Shown here: positions 45,513 through 56,087 of the stretch, one piece after another
Layout: every line of letters starts with the position of its first letter
Numbering within the stretch: the stretch's first letter is position 1
From: Carettochelys insculpta
Lineage: Eukaryota; Chordata; Testudines; Carettochelyidae
Direction of reading: 5' to 3'
Length of the DNA: 64,000 nucleotides
Assembly: GCF_033958435.1 (NCBI RefSeq)
Contig: NC_134144.1
Coordinates: 6,132,010-6,196,009 of the forward strand
Made by a program: the position numbers and the translations under genes
The notes under the pieces: generated by a model
What the model was told of the DNA's origin: nothing
Seen by the model: only the letters and a program-made list of their open reading frames with translations
Database searches by the model: none

Positions 45513-45652
45513 TAAGACAGAAAAGTGTAGTTCTTCTACTTGGCAGTTAACGCTCACATTTTCACCCAAGATGACTGAGGTTCCAGAATCATATTTTTTA
45601 AAGAAAACATGAATCTAACTCTTAACTGGAAAAACTACACTTTTCTGTCTTA
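45513..45652. repeat. 20-bp perfect inverted repeat with 100-bp loop
   Basis: TAAGACAGAAAAGTGTAGTT at 45513-45532 is matched exactly, in inverse, by AACTACACTTTTCTGTCTTA at 45633-45652. Imperfect pairing may continue inward (the TTAACTG words at 45550 and 45622). It could be the termini of a small old DNA transposon. No other copy was noticed in the window. Confidence 0.85.
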
Positions 45653-46338
45653 CAGAGAAAAGGTGGAACTGAAGGGGAGTTGTGTGCTAAATCACTGCTT
45701 GGCAAAGAAGATGTCTCAATTAACATAATCTGTCAGGAAGAAGTGAGGGCCAATCTTTCAAGGTAAATATGTCCATGTCCTACATCACTGTGATGGTCAG
45801 CTGAGTGGGATCTGAAAGCCAGATTCCCTTGGGTCTGAAGAAAATCCCAGCTCATAGGTTGGCATTAACAATTTACTAGATAGCCAGAAGCTGGGGACAG
45901 CCAGAAGGATCAAGATGCCCTTATGTTTGTAGCTGCACTACAAGCGTTACTAAAAAGTTTATCTTCGCAACACCTCAAATAAAGAAATGGAAGAGAGAGT
46001 AGAGAACTCAGTAGTACACAGGAAACTGGCATAGTTAAGTATGGGACCCACATCTCTTGTGTCTCATTCAAACACTTTTATTATAAGACCATCTTTCCTC
46101 CTTAGAAGGCAAGACAATTACGGTTTGCAAGGCTAATACAGTACATGAATTTGTTGGGCATGAATTTCCTTGTGCTTCATGACAGTCTGAGTATGATCGA
46201 GACAAGACGAAATGAATAGATTTAGGGACTTCTCCCCTGAAAGAAGGCAGAATCCCTCTCATTGTGTTGCCAGAGGTGGCAAGTTAAATGGGCTGGGTGA
46301 TCAGCTCCAGAAATGTTCAGAGTCCACGGTCTCTCACA
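45653..46338. other. Intronic DNA, no feature seen
   Basis: No gene or named repeat recognised. Confidence 0.35.
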
Positions 46339-46713
46339 GGCTATGGCTAGAGTGAAATGTCAACAGAAGTTACTGTCTGAAGACATCATCCAACAAAACT
46401 TCTGTCGACAGATTGTGCCCAGACCACAAAGTGGCTCAAAAGAGCGATCCGCTCTGTCAACAGAGAGTGGCAGGACAGCTCAGCTGTTCTCTCAACAAAA
46501 CAGCCAACTGGAAACATGAGAGACAGGGATGCCTGGTGTCCCAGAAGCCCTATCTGTAGGCAGAGGGCCCCCCACAGAGCATCCAAACAGGCTTTCAGCT
46601 GACAGATCTCTGTTGACAGAGGTGTTCTGCTTTGTGGGGGATGTGGACGCTCCTTTGGTTTTGTCGATAAAATGCCAGTTTTGTCCACAAAACTCTCTAG
46701 TGTAGACATAGCC
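46339..46713. mobile_element. MITE of the TCGACAGA subfamily, copy 2
   Basis: The ends GGCTATGGCTAGAGTG and CTAGTGTAGACATAGCC are inverted copies of the family terminus. The flanking triplets ACA (46336-46338) and ATA (46714-46716) match at two of three. The interior has ACTTCTGTCGACAGATTG, CAACAGAGAGTGGCAGG and TTTTGTCGATAAAATGCC words in place of TTCGAA. Shares CCAGAAGCCCTATCTGT with copy 1 at 36.1 kb. No coding. Confidence 0.7.
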
Positions 46714-46799
46714 ATAGAGTTTGAAAGCTGCTTCAGGCAGAGCTGCAAAGGACCTGCCAATGATCAGTGCCTCAGGCAGCAAGGTCACAGCAGATGATC

Positions 46800-47470
46800 C
46801 CTGGCTTCTCTACCTGTGCCACTGGAAGGAGGAGGGGAGGAGCATGTGGCAGTCCCCCTCTCCCAGCCCCGCTACCCCCAACTGACAAAGAGTGGGGTTC
46901 CTGTAGTGAAAGAGGAGAGGCTAGACCTTGCACCTGACCAGCTGCCTGAGGGGGTTTTTGTGGCTGGCCTTAGGGTAAATGGCATCCTGGGCAAATTTGA
47001 ATTTTGATGCCCTGGTCCCCTACTCCCACACTCCCCTCCCCAGCCCCTGCACTATGCTCCCTATGACCCTAATTCCTGCACCTCCCTCCTGTGCGCCTAA
47101 CCTCTGCACTGGGCCCTCCACACTGGGCCCGTTCACTTCTACCCCTTGCACCTCCTGCACTCCTAACTCCTGCACGCCCTCCTGCAACCATGTGGGGAAA
47201 CTGGACCCCCCCGGATGCACAAAGCAGCTGACATTGCTTCTCATGCCCACATTGGACTGCAGCTGCTCCTTTACCCCAAGCAGCCCATGGGGGTCCAAGG
47301 AGGGGGAGGAGAACACAGCTGTTGATGCCTCAACACAGCCCCAGTGGGGAAGTGACTTGAGTGTACAGAGCCCTAGAGTTGTGTACAGGGGCTGGGGGAA
47401 GGGAAGAGGGATTGTTTTCTGTCTATGTTTATGTTCTTTAAAAATATATATTAATTTACAAAGTAGGGGG
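46800..47470. repeat. C-rich interspersed repeat with long stop-free frame
   Basis: GC/C-rich sequence with CCCCAGCCCCTGCACTATG and GCACCTCCTGCACTCCTAAC words, similar in character to 23.6-24.3 kb. The open frame at 46979-47698 (239 codons, the longest in the window) and antisense frames are products of stop-poor composition; the translation is low-complexity Pro/Cys/Ser/Thr. No domain recognised. Confidence 0.55.
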
Positions 47471-48495
47471 GCGGGGGATTTGGAATCAATCTGGGCACCA
47501 CTTCTACCAGGAACATGGACACAGGTGAACTCCCCAGCTACTGGAGTTGGAATAAGCCCTACTTGTGGACGGAGGGTCTTCCTACAGGTTCATGTGCAGC
47601 TGATTGAACCAACCAGCAACCTGAGTGAAAGACTGCGTGAGGAAGAGTTACACTGGATTTCATACTTTCCTCTCTGCCACACCACTGTGACAGAATAGCA
47701 ATTTCTCCCTTTGTCTTGAGAAGAACATTATCCGATTTTTTTCCCACTCCAATAACTTTCAACTACTTCTACTACTACTATCTCCACTTAGAACAGAACC
47801 CAGATCTGTAATTATATTTCTTATGTATGAAGACAGCAATAAACTAGGAGAAGAACCTATTAACCCTTGTGCATGTCTAATTACACATTTGATATTACTA
47901 GGTAACCTTTCTAAGCGACAGGCTTGGAGCTTATGCATAAAGCTGAACACTCTGAATAAATAAACAACAGTAGCAAAAATATGTTTGATTTTGTATTCTG
48001 CTCTTTTCTGGTTTCTGTCTATCAGCTATAAGCTGACAGCCTCAGCTTTATTCGGCCTTCCACAGAAACATCTAAAAGATTTGGCTTTTGTATCATTTGG
48101 GTGCAGTAATGAATAAGAACTGACAACAAATATCAATATTATTGGCCTAGCTAAATGGTAGCTGACATCAAGCTGGACTGCTGAAGAAGTAAACAAAATT
48201 GAAATTTTGTTTCGGTATAAGAACTGTCTGACATTATTTGTCCTTCACTAAATCAATGGAAGGCTGACCTGAAATTCTGGTTGCATTTCTGTGTGGGGAG
48301 GGAAACCTGGATGCTGCTACTGAAGTATGTTCTATGAAGCCTTTTGGACATTGATAAGTTCAGAAATATTACTTGTTTAAGGAAATTTGATTATTGTGAT
48401 ATTTTTTTCTTCATCTAATGCATTCAAGAATCAGAGGATATCGGTAATAAACAAGGCCTAATGAATGGTGACTCTTCCTCCATTTGTACACAATC

Positions 48496-48501
<6 letters not shown>
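47471..48501. other. Intronic DNA, no feature seen
   Basis: No gene or named repeat recognised beyond the end of the C-rich block. Confidence 0.35.

Positions 48502-48530
<29 letters not shown>
48502..48530 (+). repeat. (AC)n microsatellite
   Basis: An uninterrupted AC dinucleotide run of about 14 units followed by ATATA. Likely length-polymorphic. Confidence 0.95.
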
Positions 48531-48534
<4 letters not shown>

Positions 48535-49149
48535 AAGGTTCAAACTTTGTTCTAGGTTACAATGAATCTGAAGTAATTCCAGAGATAAACAGAGTTGCTA
48601 CATGATAATGAGGTACAAAGAATGTAAATGCCTATCGAGTTGAAAAGTGCTATAGGAGGATAGTATATGGGAACTTGTTTCAAATGTAGTGGTTTATCAA
48701 ATTTTTACAATTTGATACTTGTGTATTATCAGAAGGGAGAAGATTCTCAAGTTCAATGCCAGCTCAGATTGCCTAAGTGAAATTTACACAGTGCAATTGC
48801 ACTGTTCTCCTATCATTGTTGAACAAAAAAAAATATGATTGTCCTTTAAAATTGTCCCATTTCACCTTTATGTACACCCACATAGATAAGCTCTGTCCAG
48901 GGCCCAGCCCCCATATTCTGCATTGGCTAGTAGATGTAGCCAAACATGAAAGGGTGTGTAGGCTAAACTATGCAAAGTGTCTGTCTGTGCCAAAGTACAC
49001 TCAATGGGCTTTGAGTGAAGTCCCCATAATACCCCAGAAGTTAGAGAAGGGATTTTACTTCCAAGCATTGTTCCCTAATAAGGTATGTGCTTGTGAGGCA
49101 GCTCAAGAGAGACTCATATGCTGCCCAATTGATTAGCAGAGTGCCAACA
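48531..49149. other. Intronic DNA, no feature seen
   Basis: No gene or named repeat. A 119-codon frame at 48777-49136 has no recognisable similarity, and an antisense frame overlaps it. Confidence 0.35.
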
Positions 49150-49248
49150 GTTAGCTGTTTGTTTTGTTTTGCATGTTTATATTGGTGGTGCACATTCACA
49201 TATGCCCCAGTGCACAGAACATTATTCTGCACATGGATGGAAAAAGAT
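49150..49248 (+). repeat. 'attctgcacatgg' interspersed repeat, second copy
   Basis: GGTGGTGCACATTCACATAT, GCACAGAACATTATTCTGCA and CATGGATGGAAAAAGATTAG match the words at 5.3 kb. Family not identified. Confidence 0.45.
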
Positions 49249-49782
49249 TAGAGGGAGTATTGCCTCCAAGTGCATTTCCCTTGGGTTTCCCTCTGATGGG
49301 GCACCTCAGCACCTCCAGTTAACTGAGCTATGTGGACTATTATTCTGGTCAGTCTTGTGCCTAGGGGCCATTCACCCAGAACATTCAAAGAGAGTCTGAG
49401 TCTGCACAGTAATGTCTAGAGACGTGTGAAAAAATGTACTGTGCCCTTTTATGTGCTTTTGTAAACAGTGAAAGGACCTAGCCTTGCATGGACAAAAGTT
49501 ATTTTGAACATTTTAGATGATAAATTAGCAGATGTGGCGATGTAGTTATGGGAAAGTTAGCAAATCATATAGTGATGTACAAAAGTAAGTCACTTCCTCT
49601 CCTGTATCTTGGAGAATGAGATATATTTTCTATAATTCTAAAGATAATTTGTTCAAACTTCCCAAAACAACTTCACTTCTAGGTACAGAAACCTAGGAAA
49701 GTTACAGAAGTTTATGTTATAAACATCTTTCCCTGATCGTAACTGTAGCAGATGTAGCAGAATATGCACTAAAATAGCATAA
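49249..49782. other. Intronic DNA, no feature seen
   Basis: No gene or named repeat recognised. Confidence 0.35.
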
Positions 49783-49925
49783 TGAGCTTTTCAAAAATGC
49801 TCAGCTCCCATCTAATACGTAAATAAGTGGCCGTACTTTCAGGTACATAACGGGATTTAAGCTCTTTGGATAATCTAGTAGCTAATTAAGGGTGCTGACA
49901 GCTTTTAAAAATTCTGGCCTGAAAA
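49783..49925. repeat. Ancient amniote repeat remnant
   Basis: GAGCTTTTCAAAAATGCTCA, GCTCCCATCTAATACGTAAA and GGGTGCTGACAGCTTTTAAA, then AATTCTGGCC, resemble the common 'tttcaaaagtgctcagca ... ggtgctcagcacttttgaaaatctggcc' palindromic repeat of reptiles and birds. Confidence 0.4.
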
Positions 49926-50117
49926 GATATCCAACTCTGAAACATTTTTAACAGGTTGCAAAGTCCGCAATCCCAGTAACATGAAATATTATATAACTAA
50001 GATTAATTTTATCCAAAATATATATTTTTTTCAGATAGATCCACAAGAATTTATATGTAGATTAGATAGTGCCACCTACTGAGTAATTGATACTTCATCT
50101 AGCAAGAGAAAACTCAC
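49926..50117. other. Intronic DNA, no feature seen
   Basis: Short A+T-rich spacer before the MITE. Nothing recognised. Confidence 0.35.
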
Positions 50118-50120
50118 CTT

Positions 50121-50532
50121 GGGTGTGTCTACACTTGCATTCCTCTTTCGAAAGAGGCATGCAAATGAGGCAAATCAAAAATGCAAATGAGGTATATATT
50201 TACATATTCAGCACCTCATTTGCATATTCTAATTTCAAAAGCGCTTCTTTCGAAAGAAGAAAGCCAGTGTAGATGCTGCTCTTTCAAAAGTAAGCTCATC
50301 TTTGAAAGAATCCTTCTTCCCTTTATTTAATGGGAAGAAGGATTCTTTCGAAGATGGGGTTTACTTTTGAAAGAGCAGCATCTACGCTGGCTTTCTTCTT
50401 TCGAAAGAAGCGCTTTCGAAATTAGAATATGCAGATGAGGTGCTGAGTATGCACATTTACGCCTCATTTGCATTTTCGATTTACCTCATTTCATGCCTCT
50501 TTCGAAACAGGAATGCAAGTGTAGACACACCC
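50121..50532. mobile_element. Palindromic MITE, CTTTCGAAAG subfamily, copy 2
   Basis: A 412-bp foldback. The ends GGGTGTGTCTACACTTGC and GCAAGTGTAGACACACCC are exact inverses. The arms, about 200 bp each, mirror around 50326 where CCTTCTTCCC and GGGAAGAAGG flank TTTATTTAAT. The words CTCTTTCGAAAGAGG, ATGCAAATGAGG and AGAAGCGCTTTCGAAATTAG appear in both orientations. The flanks are CTT and CTA. Strongly related to the 18.1-kb copy. This architecture recalls the MITE-like 'Chompy' repeats described from crocodilians, but I could not compare sequences. Confidence 0.85.
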
Positions 50533-52534
50533 CTAGAGACCCATTTCCAAAAGGTACATAAGAATCTGAAGATAAAAATTCAGAAAAACTTGAGTAGTTT
50601 TAGAGTCTACATCACTTTTGCAAAAGTGAGACTGTTAAGAATGGAAGGTCCCATTGACCTTCCCATGAGACCTGAGCCAAAGCATGTAAGTTACCTTAGG
50701 AAATGGAATTTAGCACTGGTGGGTGTTTTGCCCATCATGGCCAGATGTAGGCAGGACAGCCAGCCTTTGAGGTTGCTAGGCTATACCAAATACTTAAATC
50801 TTGTCGTGAGTACCCAGCAGAGACAGGTTTGGGAAACATTCATTTGGTGCTATGTTCATCTGATTCATTGTCTCAGCTACTCTGACCAGACAATCTGACA
50901 ACTGGAACATGTACACCTCAGATTCAGCTGCCTTGCCTCCTGTGTATGTACAATTAATTTATATAACTGTAATTACCACTTCTGAAATTACACTCCCCCC
51001 CTCAGTTCAATCAATACTTCACTGGCTGCATCCATTTTTACTAATTCAATCATTGAGAATGTCAATCAATGATTTCAGCCTAGAGTTTAGCACCAGCTGT
51101 GACATTCTATATCAAAATAACATGCTTATCTGGATCATTATCAGCATGCTGCCCCCTCACTTCCTGTTAATTATTTTAGGTCATGTAGGAAATTCTGCAC
51201 TGGAGATGAGATTCCTTTAATACATGTTCAACATGAAGGCCAAGCTGACTATGATTAACCCTTTATTCACTATTCTAATTACAAAACATAATCATATTCC
51301 ATCTTTTCTAGGCCATCATGCTGCAAAATTTAAGAGACAGGATTAGTAATTGCCAAATATGGGCAAAATTTAAAATGAGATACAGCTCAGGTGGAAGTCA
51401 GGAGTCTGTGGGAGTCCCTGTTCCCAAACCAGGAACATAAATGGGCAGCAGCTGCTATTGTGCAAGGAGAAAATATTCAGGGTTCCCTGCAGTTAACAGC
51501 TGGACTCTCAAAATCCTGCAATAATGAAGGGAAGTGCAAGAAAGGCATCTGAGACACCTTTGGGGAGACACTTAGCAAGGAAGACAGCAGAGATCAGATG
51601 CCCAAGAGATGGGAGGCAGTGGGGGTCAGGGACCATCACCTTTGTACCAGTCTGGGGAGGACATTGAACTTTTTCAGTGCCCCAAACAATAGAGCTGTCA
51701 GGTAGGATTGATGGGGGGAGCCAGATAAGCCGCCAGTTCTTTAATTGCCCAATCCTCCTTTTACACAAGCAGAGCTGGTTTGGCTTTTCCATTCCAAGCA
51801 GAAGGAAGCCCTTTTCAAAGCACAGTGTGGTAAGCGGGATCATGGGTGTGCGTTGTCCTACTCCCCAGTATTAATGGAGGATTTTGGGGTTCTCTGCCCT
51901 TCCCACTGAATCTAGAGATCCCAGGAGAGACTCTCATATCAAAACAAGGGTTAATCCAGGTTTGGAGCTTGTGTCTTAGGAATTAAAACCACATATACTG
52001 AGTATGTACAGAGGAAATACCCTTCTCACAGGCATATTGGAACTGATTTGAGCATTTCAAATCAATGAGATTTTGCACACCAACTTCAACAGATCTTTTA
52101 AGCATTTGTGAACTGGGTCTGTGAGGAACATTCTCTTTTGTCATGAAATTTAATCACAAAGGCCCACACCTTCTCTCAATCTGCCATTTATCTGCATTCT
52201 ATCACTAATCTAACTCAATCTGCTCTAGAACATCCTTTATACACAGTAGCAAAACTAGCCCCTCAGGAAATGACAAAGAGCCAACAGGAAATGTCAGCTA
52301 ACTAAGCTAACTGTACAGAAGCAGTACGGGGGAATGGCTCTGCGATAGCAAGAAACAAACTAAGCTTGGTCACAGAGATGGAGTTCTATTGTAAACATAA
52401 CTGGAACTTACACACTATAGTCAATATGTGTCCCCATGAACTTTCATAGGATCATTAAACATTCCTACATGACTGGCAGCTTCATGAGGGAGAAAGATCT
52501 GCTCATCATGCTCTGTTTTAAAAAGGGGAGTATG
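50533..52534. other. Intronic DNA, no feature seen
   Basis: About 2 kb without a recognisable gene or named repeat. The 152-codon frame 50440-50898 starts inside the MITE and is not a gene. Confidence 0.35.
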
Positions 52535-52692
52535 GAGATTTTAAGATCAAGATTTGATATTTTTCTAAAAGATACGCACTAAATGCAAAGGGAAATTTTT
52601 TCCAGGTAAGGTATACAGCCTGGGTTATACAGCAAGTCAAATCAGATGATCACAACGGTCTCACTGGCCTTAGAATTTGCAATATGAGAAAC
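52535..52692 (+). mobile_element. CR1-type LINE 3' end
   Basis: TTTTAAGATCAAGATTTGAT, ATTTTTCTAAAAGATACGC, GGGTTATACAGCAAGTCAAA, TCAGATGATCACAACGGTCT and CACTGGCCTTAGAATTTG form the ordered 3' end of an old CR1 subfamily, sense strand. It lies immediately beside the upstream SPAG16 exon, within about 25 bp of the donor side. Confidence 0.7.
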
Positions 52693-52716
52693 CCATCCTT
52701 CATGCATAGAACTTAC

Positions 52717-52782
52717 CTTCATGTTGAATGTAGCATAATTACAGGAATGCTGGTGACCATAGAAAGTCTGAGCACAGAGTCC
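52717..52782 (-). CDS. SPAG16: SPAG16-like WD40 exon (first of two seen)
   Basis: A 66-bp internal exon on the minus strand. Upstream is a T-rich tract ending in CTAG, and downstream a perfect GTAAGT donor. Read in phase 0 it gives 22 residues, GLCAQTFYGH then QHSCNYATFNMK, with no stop. The GH followed by S-x-N-x-A-x-F is the start of a WD40 blade. The next exon in the window (26356-26482, also phase 0) completes it with the SCDSYG turn and WD, so the splice is supported by protein logic. The human SPAG16 protein has a matching GxCxQxxYGHxHSxNxAxF segment. Preceding exons were not recognised in the 11 kb to the right. Confidence 0.85.
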
Positions 52783-52899
52783 CTAGGAAATCAACCAAAC
52801 AAAGGAAAACAATTAAATGATTTATAGCTATGTAAATTACAGTACTTATAAAGACAGAGCTTGCTTTTACTATTATGTACAAAGATACATATCACTCAC

Positions 52900-53115
52900 A
52901 TGAACATAAGAACATCCATAATAGGTCAGACCAAAGGTCCATCTAACCCAGTATCCTGTCTTCCAACAGCAGCCAATGTCAGATGCCTCAGAAGGAGTGA
53001 ACAAAGCAGGTCATCATTGAGTGATCCCTCCCCATCATCCATTTCCAGCCTCTGACACACAAAATCAGTGACTACACTTCAGCACTCATGATGAGGAAGA
53101 GATTATTTTATAGAT
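52900..53115 (-). mobile_element. LINE-like repeat ('ggtcagaccaaaggtccatcta')
   Basis: ACATAAGAACATCCATAATA, GGTCAGACCAAAGGTCCATC, TAACCCAGTATCCTGTCTTC, CAACAGCAGCCAATGTCAGA and TCATTGAGTGATCCCTCCCC are ordered blocks of an abundant reptile repeat that I associate with the 3' region of an old CR1/L3-like LINE. Orientation is inferred from that association. Confidence 0.5.
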
Positions 53116-53119
53116 ATGC

Positions 53120-53455
53120 CCTGAGTAATGTCTGTGTGGGAGCTTGGCTCTGGACACACTGGAAAGGGCAGGGTCTCAGATGAAAGGGATGGGGCTAGGG
53201 GCTGCCAGCCCTCCATGCTATCTGGATCACACAGGGCTTCCTACAGCCAGGCCTCAGTGCTGTCCATACTATGCCAGGCCCACCACAGGAGCATGGGGCT
53301 CCCATGGTGATTTAGAAAGTCCAGGGCTCTGGACATCTCTGCTTCTATGGTAGTGGCAGCAGGAGTCCAGAGCCCCAGACCGCTTTTAAATCACCAGTCC
53401 TAAAGGTTACTGACCCTTTTGCCTGCCCCCACACCCCATTAGTAGCCCTGATTAT
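53120..53455. repeat. GC-rich repeat block
   Basis: GATGGGGCTAGGGGCTGCCA, CAGGGCTTCCTACAGCCAGG and GGAGTCCAGAGCCCCAGACC are GC-rich and similar in character to the block at 31.8 kb. No gene is supported; the two short plus-strand frames have no similarity. Confidence 0.4.
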
Positions 53456-53559
53456 AGCCCTTTAGAAAGCACAGTGCCAGCTTTCAGGAAATGCTTCATG
53501 AATGATTTAATAAAGTACATTGCGTTTATACACACCCATTACTGAAAAGGTCTGACTGA

Positions 53560-54600
53560 AATATGACCATTTACATCATGGATAGTTCCAGTGTTATACA
53601 ACTGTGACAAATTTTGTGCACAATATACGTTAGGTAAGGTGACAATGGAAAAGTTACAATCAATTATGATTAGATCCATTAGATTAGATTATGATTATCC
53701 TGATTAAATCCATTTATCATTTCTGTATTTAAAGTTATGAATACTGGCCATGGACTTATCCATGTCGTATTCTTGGGAAATCCCCCCCAGGTAAGATTAA
53801 CATCAAGACTAGACAGCTTGGTGTTGATGGTCCATCACGGACACTTGCCTCTCAAAATGGGCCACAGAAGAATGGCTTCCCCTGTGAGTCATCAAGCTGT
53901 GTAAGGGTATGAGATACACTCATGTGATCCCGGACTCCACCTTGTGCCAGTGACTTCACACAAACTCGGCTGAGAGCTTTTTTTGAAGCAGTAAATTTTC
54001 AGGCACACGGCAAAAGATATCAAAGACCCTGAGATGTCTCTGTTTTGCTTCTTTCCAGCCCTGATTCTCTGGATTGTGGATTTACAACCAAAAGGAGCAT
54101 TTTGAACTATGGACTAAGGACTTTCCAGTCTTTCGGACTTTACCAGAGAGACATTACAAACTAGTAGTCTATACCATCACAGCTGCAAACTTGATATAAG
54201 GTCTTTGCAATTATTTCCATATATATGACCTATTAGTGTTAATCATCTCTTCTTTTAGTACTAACCCTTTAGATTTCAGTTAATAAAGGAGTGCCACTCT
54301 TGCCAATTACTTTGATCATTGAGTAATACCTTAATTATATATAGACCTGGCTAGGTGGCTTATCTCTAGGGAGTAGAAGAGCTGATATAAGATGAAATTG
54401 GCTTTCAGTAACCACTCATCATAGAGTCTAGTGTGTGGGTGGTGAGACAAGAGCTGGAATGCCGAAGGAGGCCTTCTGTTAGCCAGTGTGGTGAGACAGA
54501 CGTTTATTTTTACTACTGACTTGGTTTAATGTAATGTTAGAATAATCACCACCTTGGGGTGACTTGGTCCCATTCAAGACTGTCTCCTGAAATTCCTATT
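53560..54600 (+). repeat. ~1-kb unassigned repeat, copy C
   Basis: GACATTACAAACTAGTAGTC, TTTCAGTTAATAAAGGAGTG, TTGGCTTTCAGTAACCACTC and GAGCTGGAATGCCGAAGGAG, then CACCTTGGGGTGACTTGG, form a word order I recognise from abundant turtle repeats. The AATAAAG motif at about 54281 could be a polyadenylation signal within an LTR-like unit. Related in plan to copies A and B. No protein-coding remnant seen, so LTR status is inference. Confidence 0.45.
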
Positions 54601-55254
54601 CTGAGCTGTGACCCACTAAGATATAATGACAATTTTACACACCCTTAAACCTCTTTCTAAAAAAACCAAAAGCAATGACATCCAAATTGTCTTCTGTTAA
54701 TTTACTCATGGTTAAAATGCCAATTATCTGAGAGTTTTGGAAGATAGAATGCCAGATATGAAAGAGTTTACTGTACTGCATGCCAACTTCACCTTGCTGG
54801 TAATTGGTTCCACAGCTCAATCAGTCACATTTCTCCTAGTCAGCAATCCTCAATCCACCACCCTGGATCTGGATTATAATCCCAACAGCCCCTTCCTGCA
54901 GGGGCCAGTCTTTCCCCATGCAGCACTCAGCTAATGCTGCTTCCTCAGATCAACAGCTTCTCAGATGTCCCTCCTGTCTGCCACTCCTAGCTCTACTTAC
55001 CTTGAGTGTTCCATTTTTCCATTCCAGTCCACCTCTCCTTTATGTCTCTAGGCATGGCCTGAGTTAGTAATAGCATCTCATTATTACTTATACCCCTCAC
55101 CTTAAAAAGCGAGCTAAATTTGTTGGGAGTAAAACTGGAGCCCATCTCTGCACAGACAACCTGTGACAAAAACTGCACAAAGGAAGTTTAAAATAGAGCA
55201 GTTGTCCAGTCAACATGGTACTTCATTTGGAACTCAAGAGACATAGATACTAGC
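54601..55254. other. Intronic DNA, no feature seen
   Basis: No gene or named repeat recognised. Confidence 0.35.
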
Positions 55255-55400
55255 CTGCTCTCTAACCTTGGGCAAATCACTTCACTGCTCTGCACCTCAC
55301 TTTTCTTTTTTGTAACATAGGGGGGTAATTATATTTTCTTTCACATAAAGAGCATGGAGATCTACTGTTGAAAAGCACTCTGCTGGAACAAGGTAATAGT
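55255..55400 (+). mobile_element. MIR SINE
   Basis: TAACCTTGGGCAAATCACTT, CACTGCTCTGCACCTCACTT and TAACATAGGGGGGTAATTAT, then TGTTGAAAAGCACTCTG, follow the MIR core and tail order closely. One of the best-preserved MIRs here. Confidence 0.75.
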
Positions 55401-55504
55401 TTTATGGAAATGTTGCAATACAAACCTAACAAAAAATTAAATAAAAAACAAACTACAAAAAATTATATTATCTAAACTTCAGTCATAGGAAGAAAAAGAT
55501 TCAC

Positions 55505-55588
55505 AAAATGAGCCTAATTCTCTACTTATTTAACTCCATTGTCTTCAATAGATACACAGGAGCAAAACAATTTGGCTCTATACAATTA
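55505..55588. repeat. Ancient 'cctaattctc...actccattg' repeat remnant
   Basis: GAGCCTAATTCTCTACTTAT, TTAACTCCATTGTCTTCAAT and AGATACACAGGAGC resemble the amniote 'cctgattctcctctca ... taactccattgacttcaatggagttacac' repeat. Confidence 0.4.
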
Positions 55589-56087
55589 AAATTAATTTGT
55601 AAATAATCTAACTAGAACCCATATAACTGAATAAAGAAGAAAATTTAAATATTCATTACTCGATTATGAATTCTCTGTTAGAAAACAAATCTTATTACAC
55701 ACAAGCCCCAGGGTAGATAGTGATAGATAAGTTACATTTGATAAAGATAACATCATAATAAGAGGTGGGATGAGCACAGAGGGATATTCATGAAAATTCT
55801 GGTCAGTAAAAATTCTGAGAATAGAAAATCTATCTTGTGTTCTAGTGACAATGTCAAGTTACCTGTCAAAGCATTTTTTGTACCAGTACAGTCATGGAGA
55901 ATATACTTTGGTCCTATTAAATTAAGATGTTGCTTGGCAAAATAAGGGACAATGATTTGCACTCTGATATACACATGCTAATATTTTTAAAAATCCATCT
56001 TTCCACAAGCCCAGGAATTAAGCAGGAAAAGAAGAGAAATACTTGGCTACAATATCCCAGAAGGAGCACTTCTTGACTTTGCTTCTA
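55589..56087. other. Intronic DNA, no feature seen
   Basis: No gene or named repeat recognised. Confidence 0.35.

Larger units (their letters stand above)
26483..52716 (-). other. SPAG16: SPAG16 intron (26,234 bp)
   Basis: This is the intron joining the two SPAG16 exons. It starts at a consensus GTAAGT donor (52711-52716 on the minus strand) and ends at an AG acceptor (26483-26484) with a T-rich tract. It holds the LINEs, MITEs, SINEs and unassigned repeats listed separately. No alternative exon was recognised inside it. Confidence 0.8.

Noticed and set aside
46979..47698. 239-codon plus-strand open frame, the longest in the window
   Set aside because: Low-complexity Pro/Cys/Ser/Thr translation from C-rich repeat DNA that is poor in stop codons; long antisense frame overlaps; no domain or splice context.
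50440..50898. 152-codon plus-strand frame
   Set aside because: Begins in the right arm of the palindromic MITE and crosses its border into plain intron.
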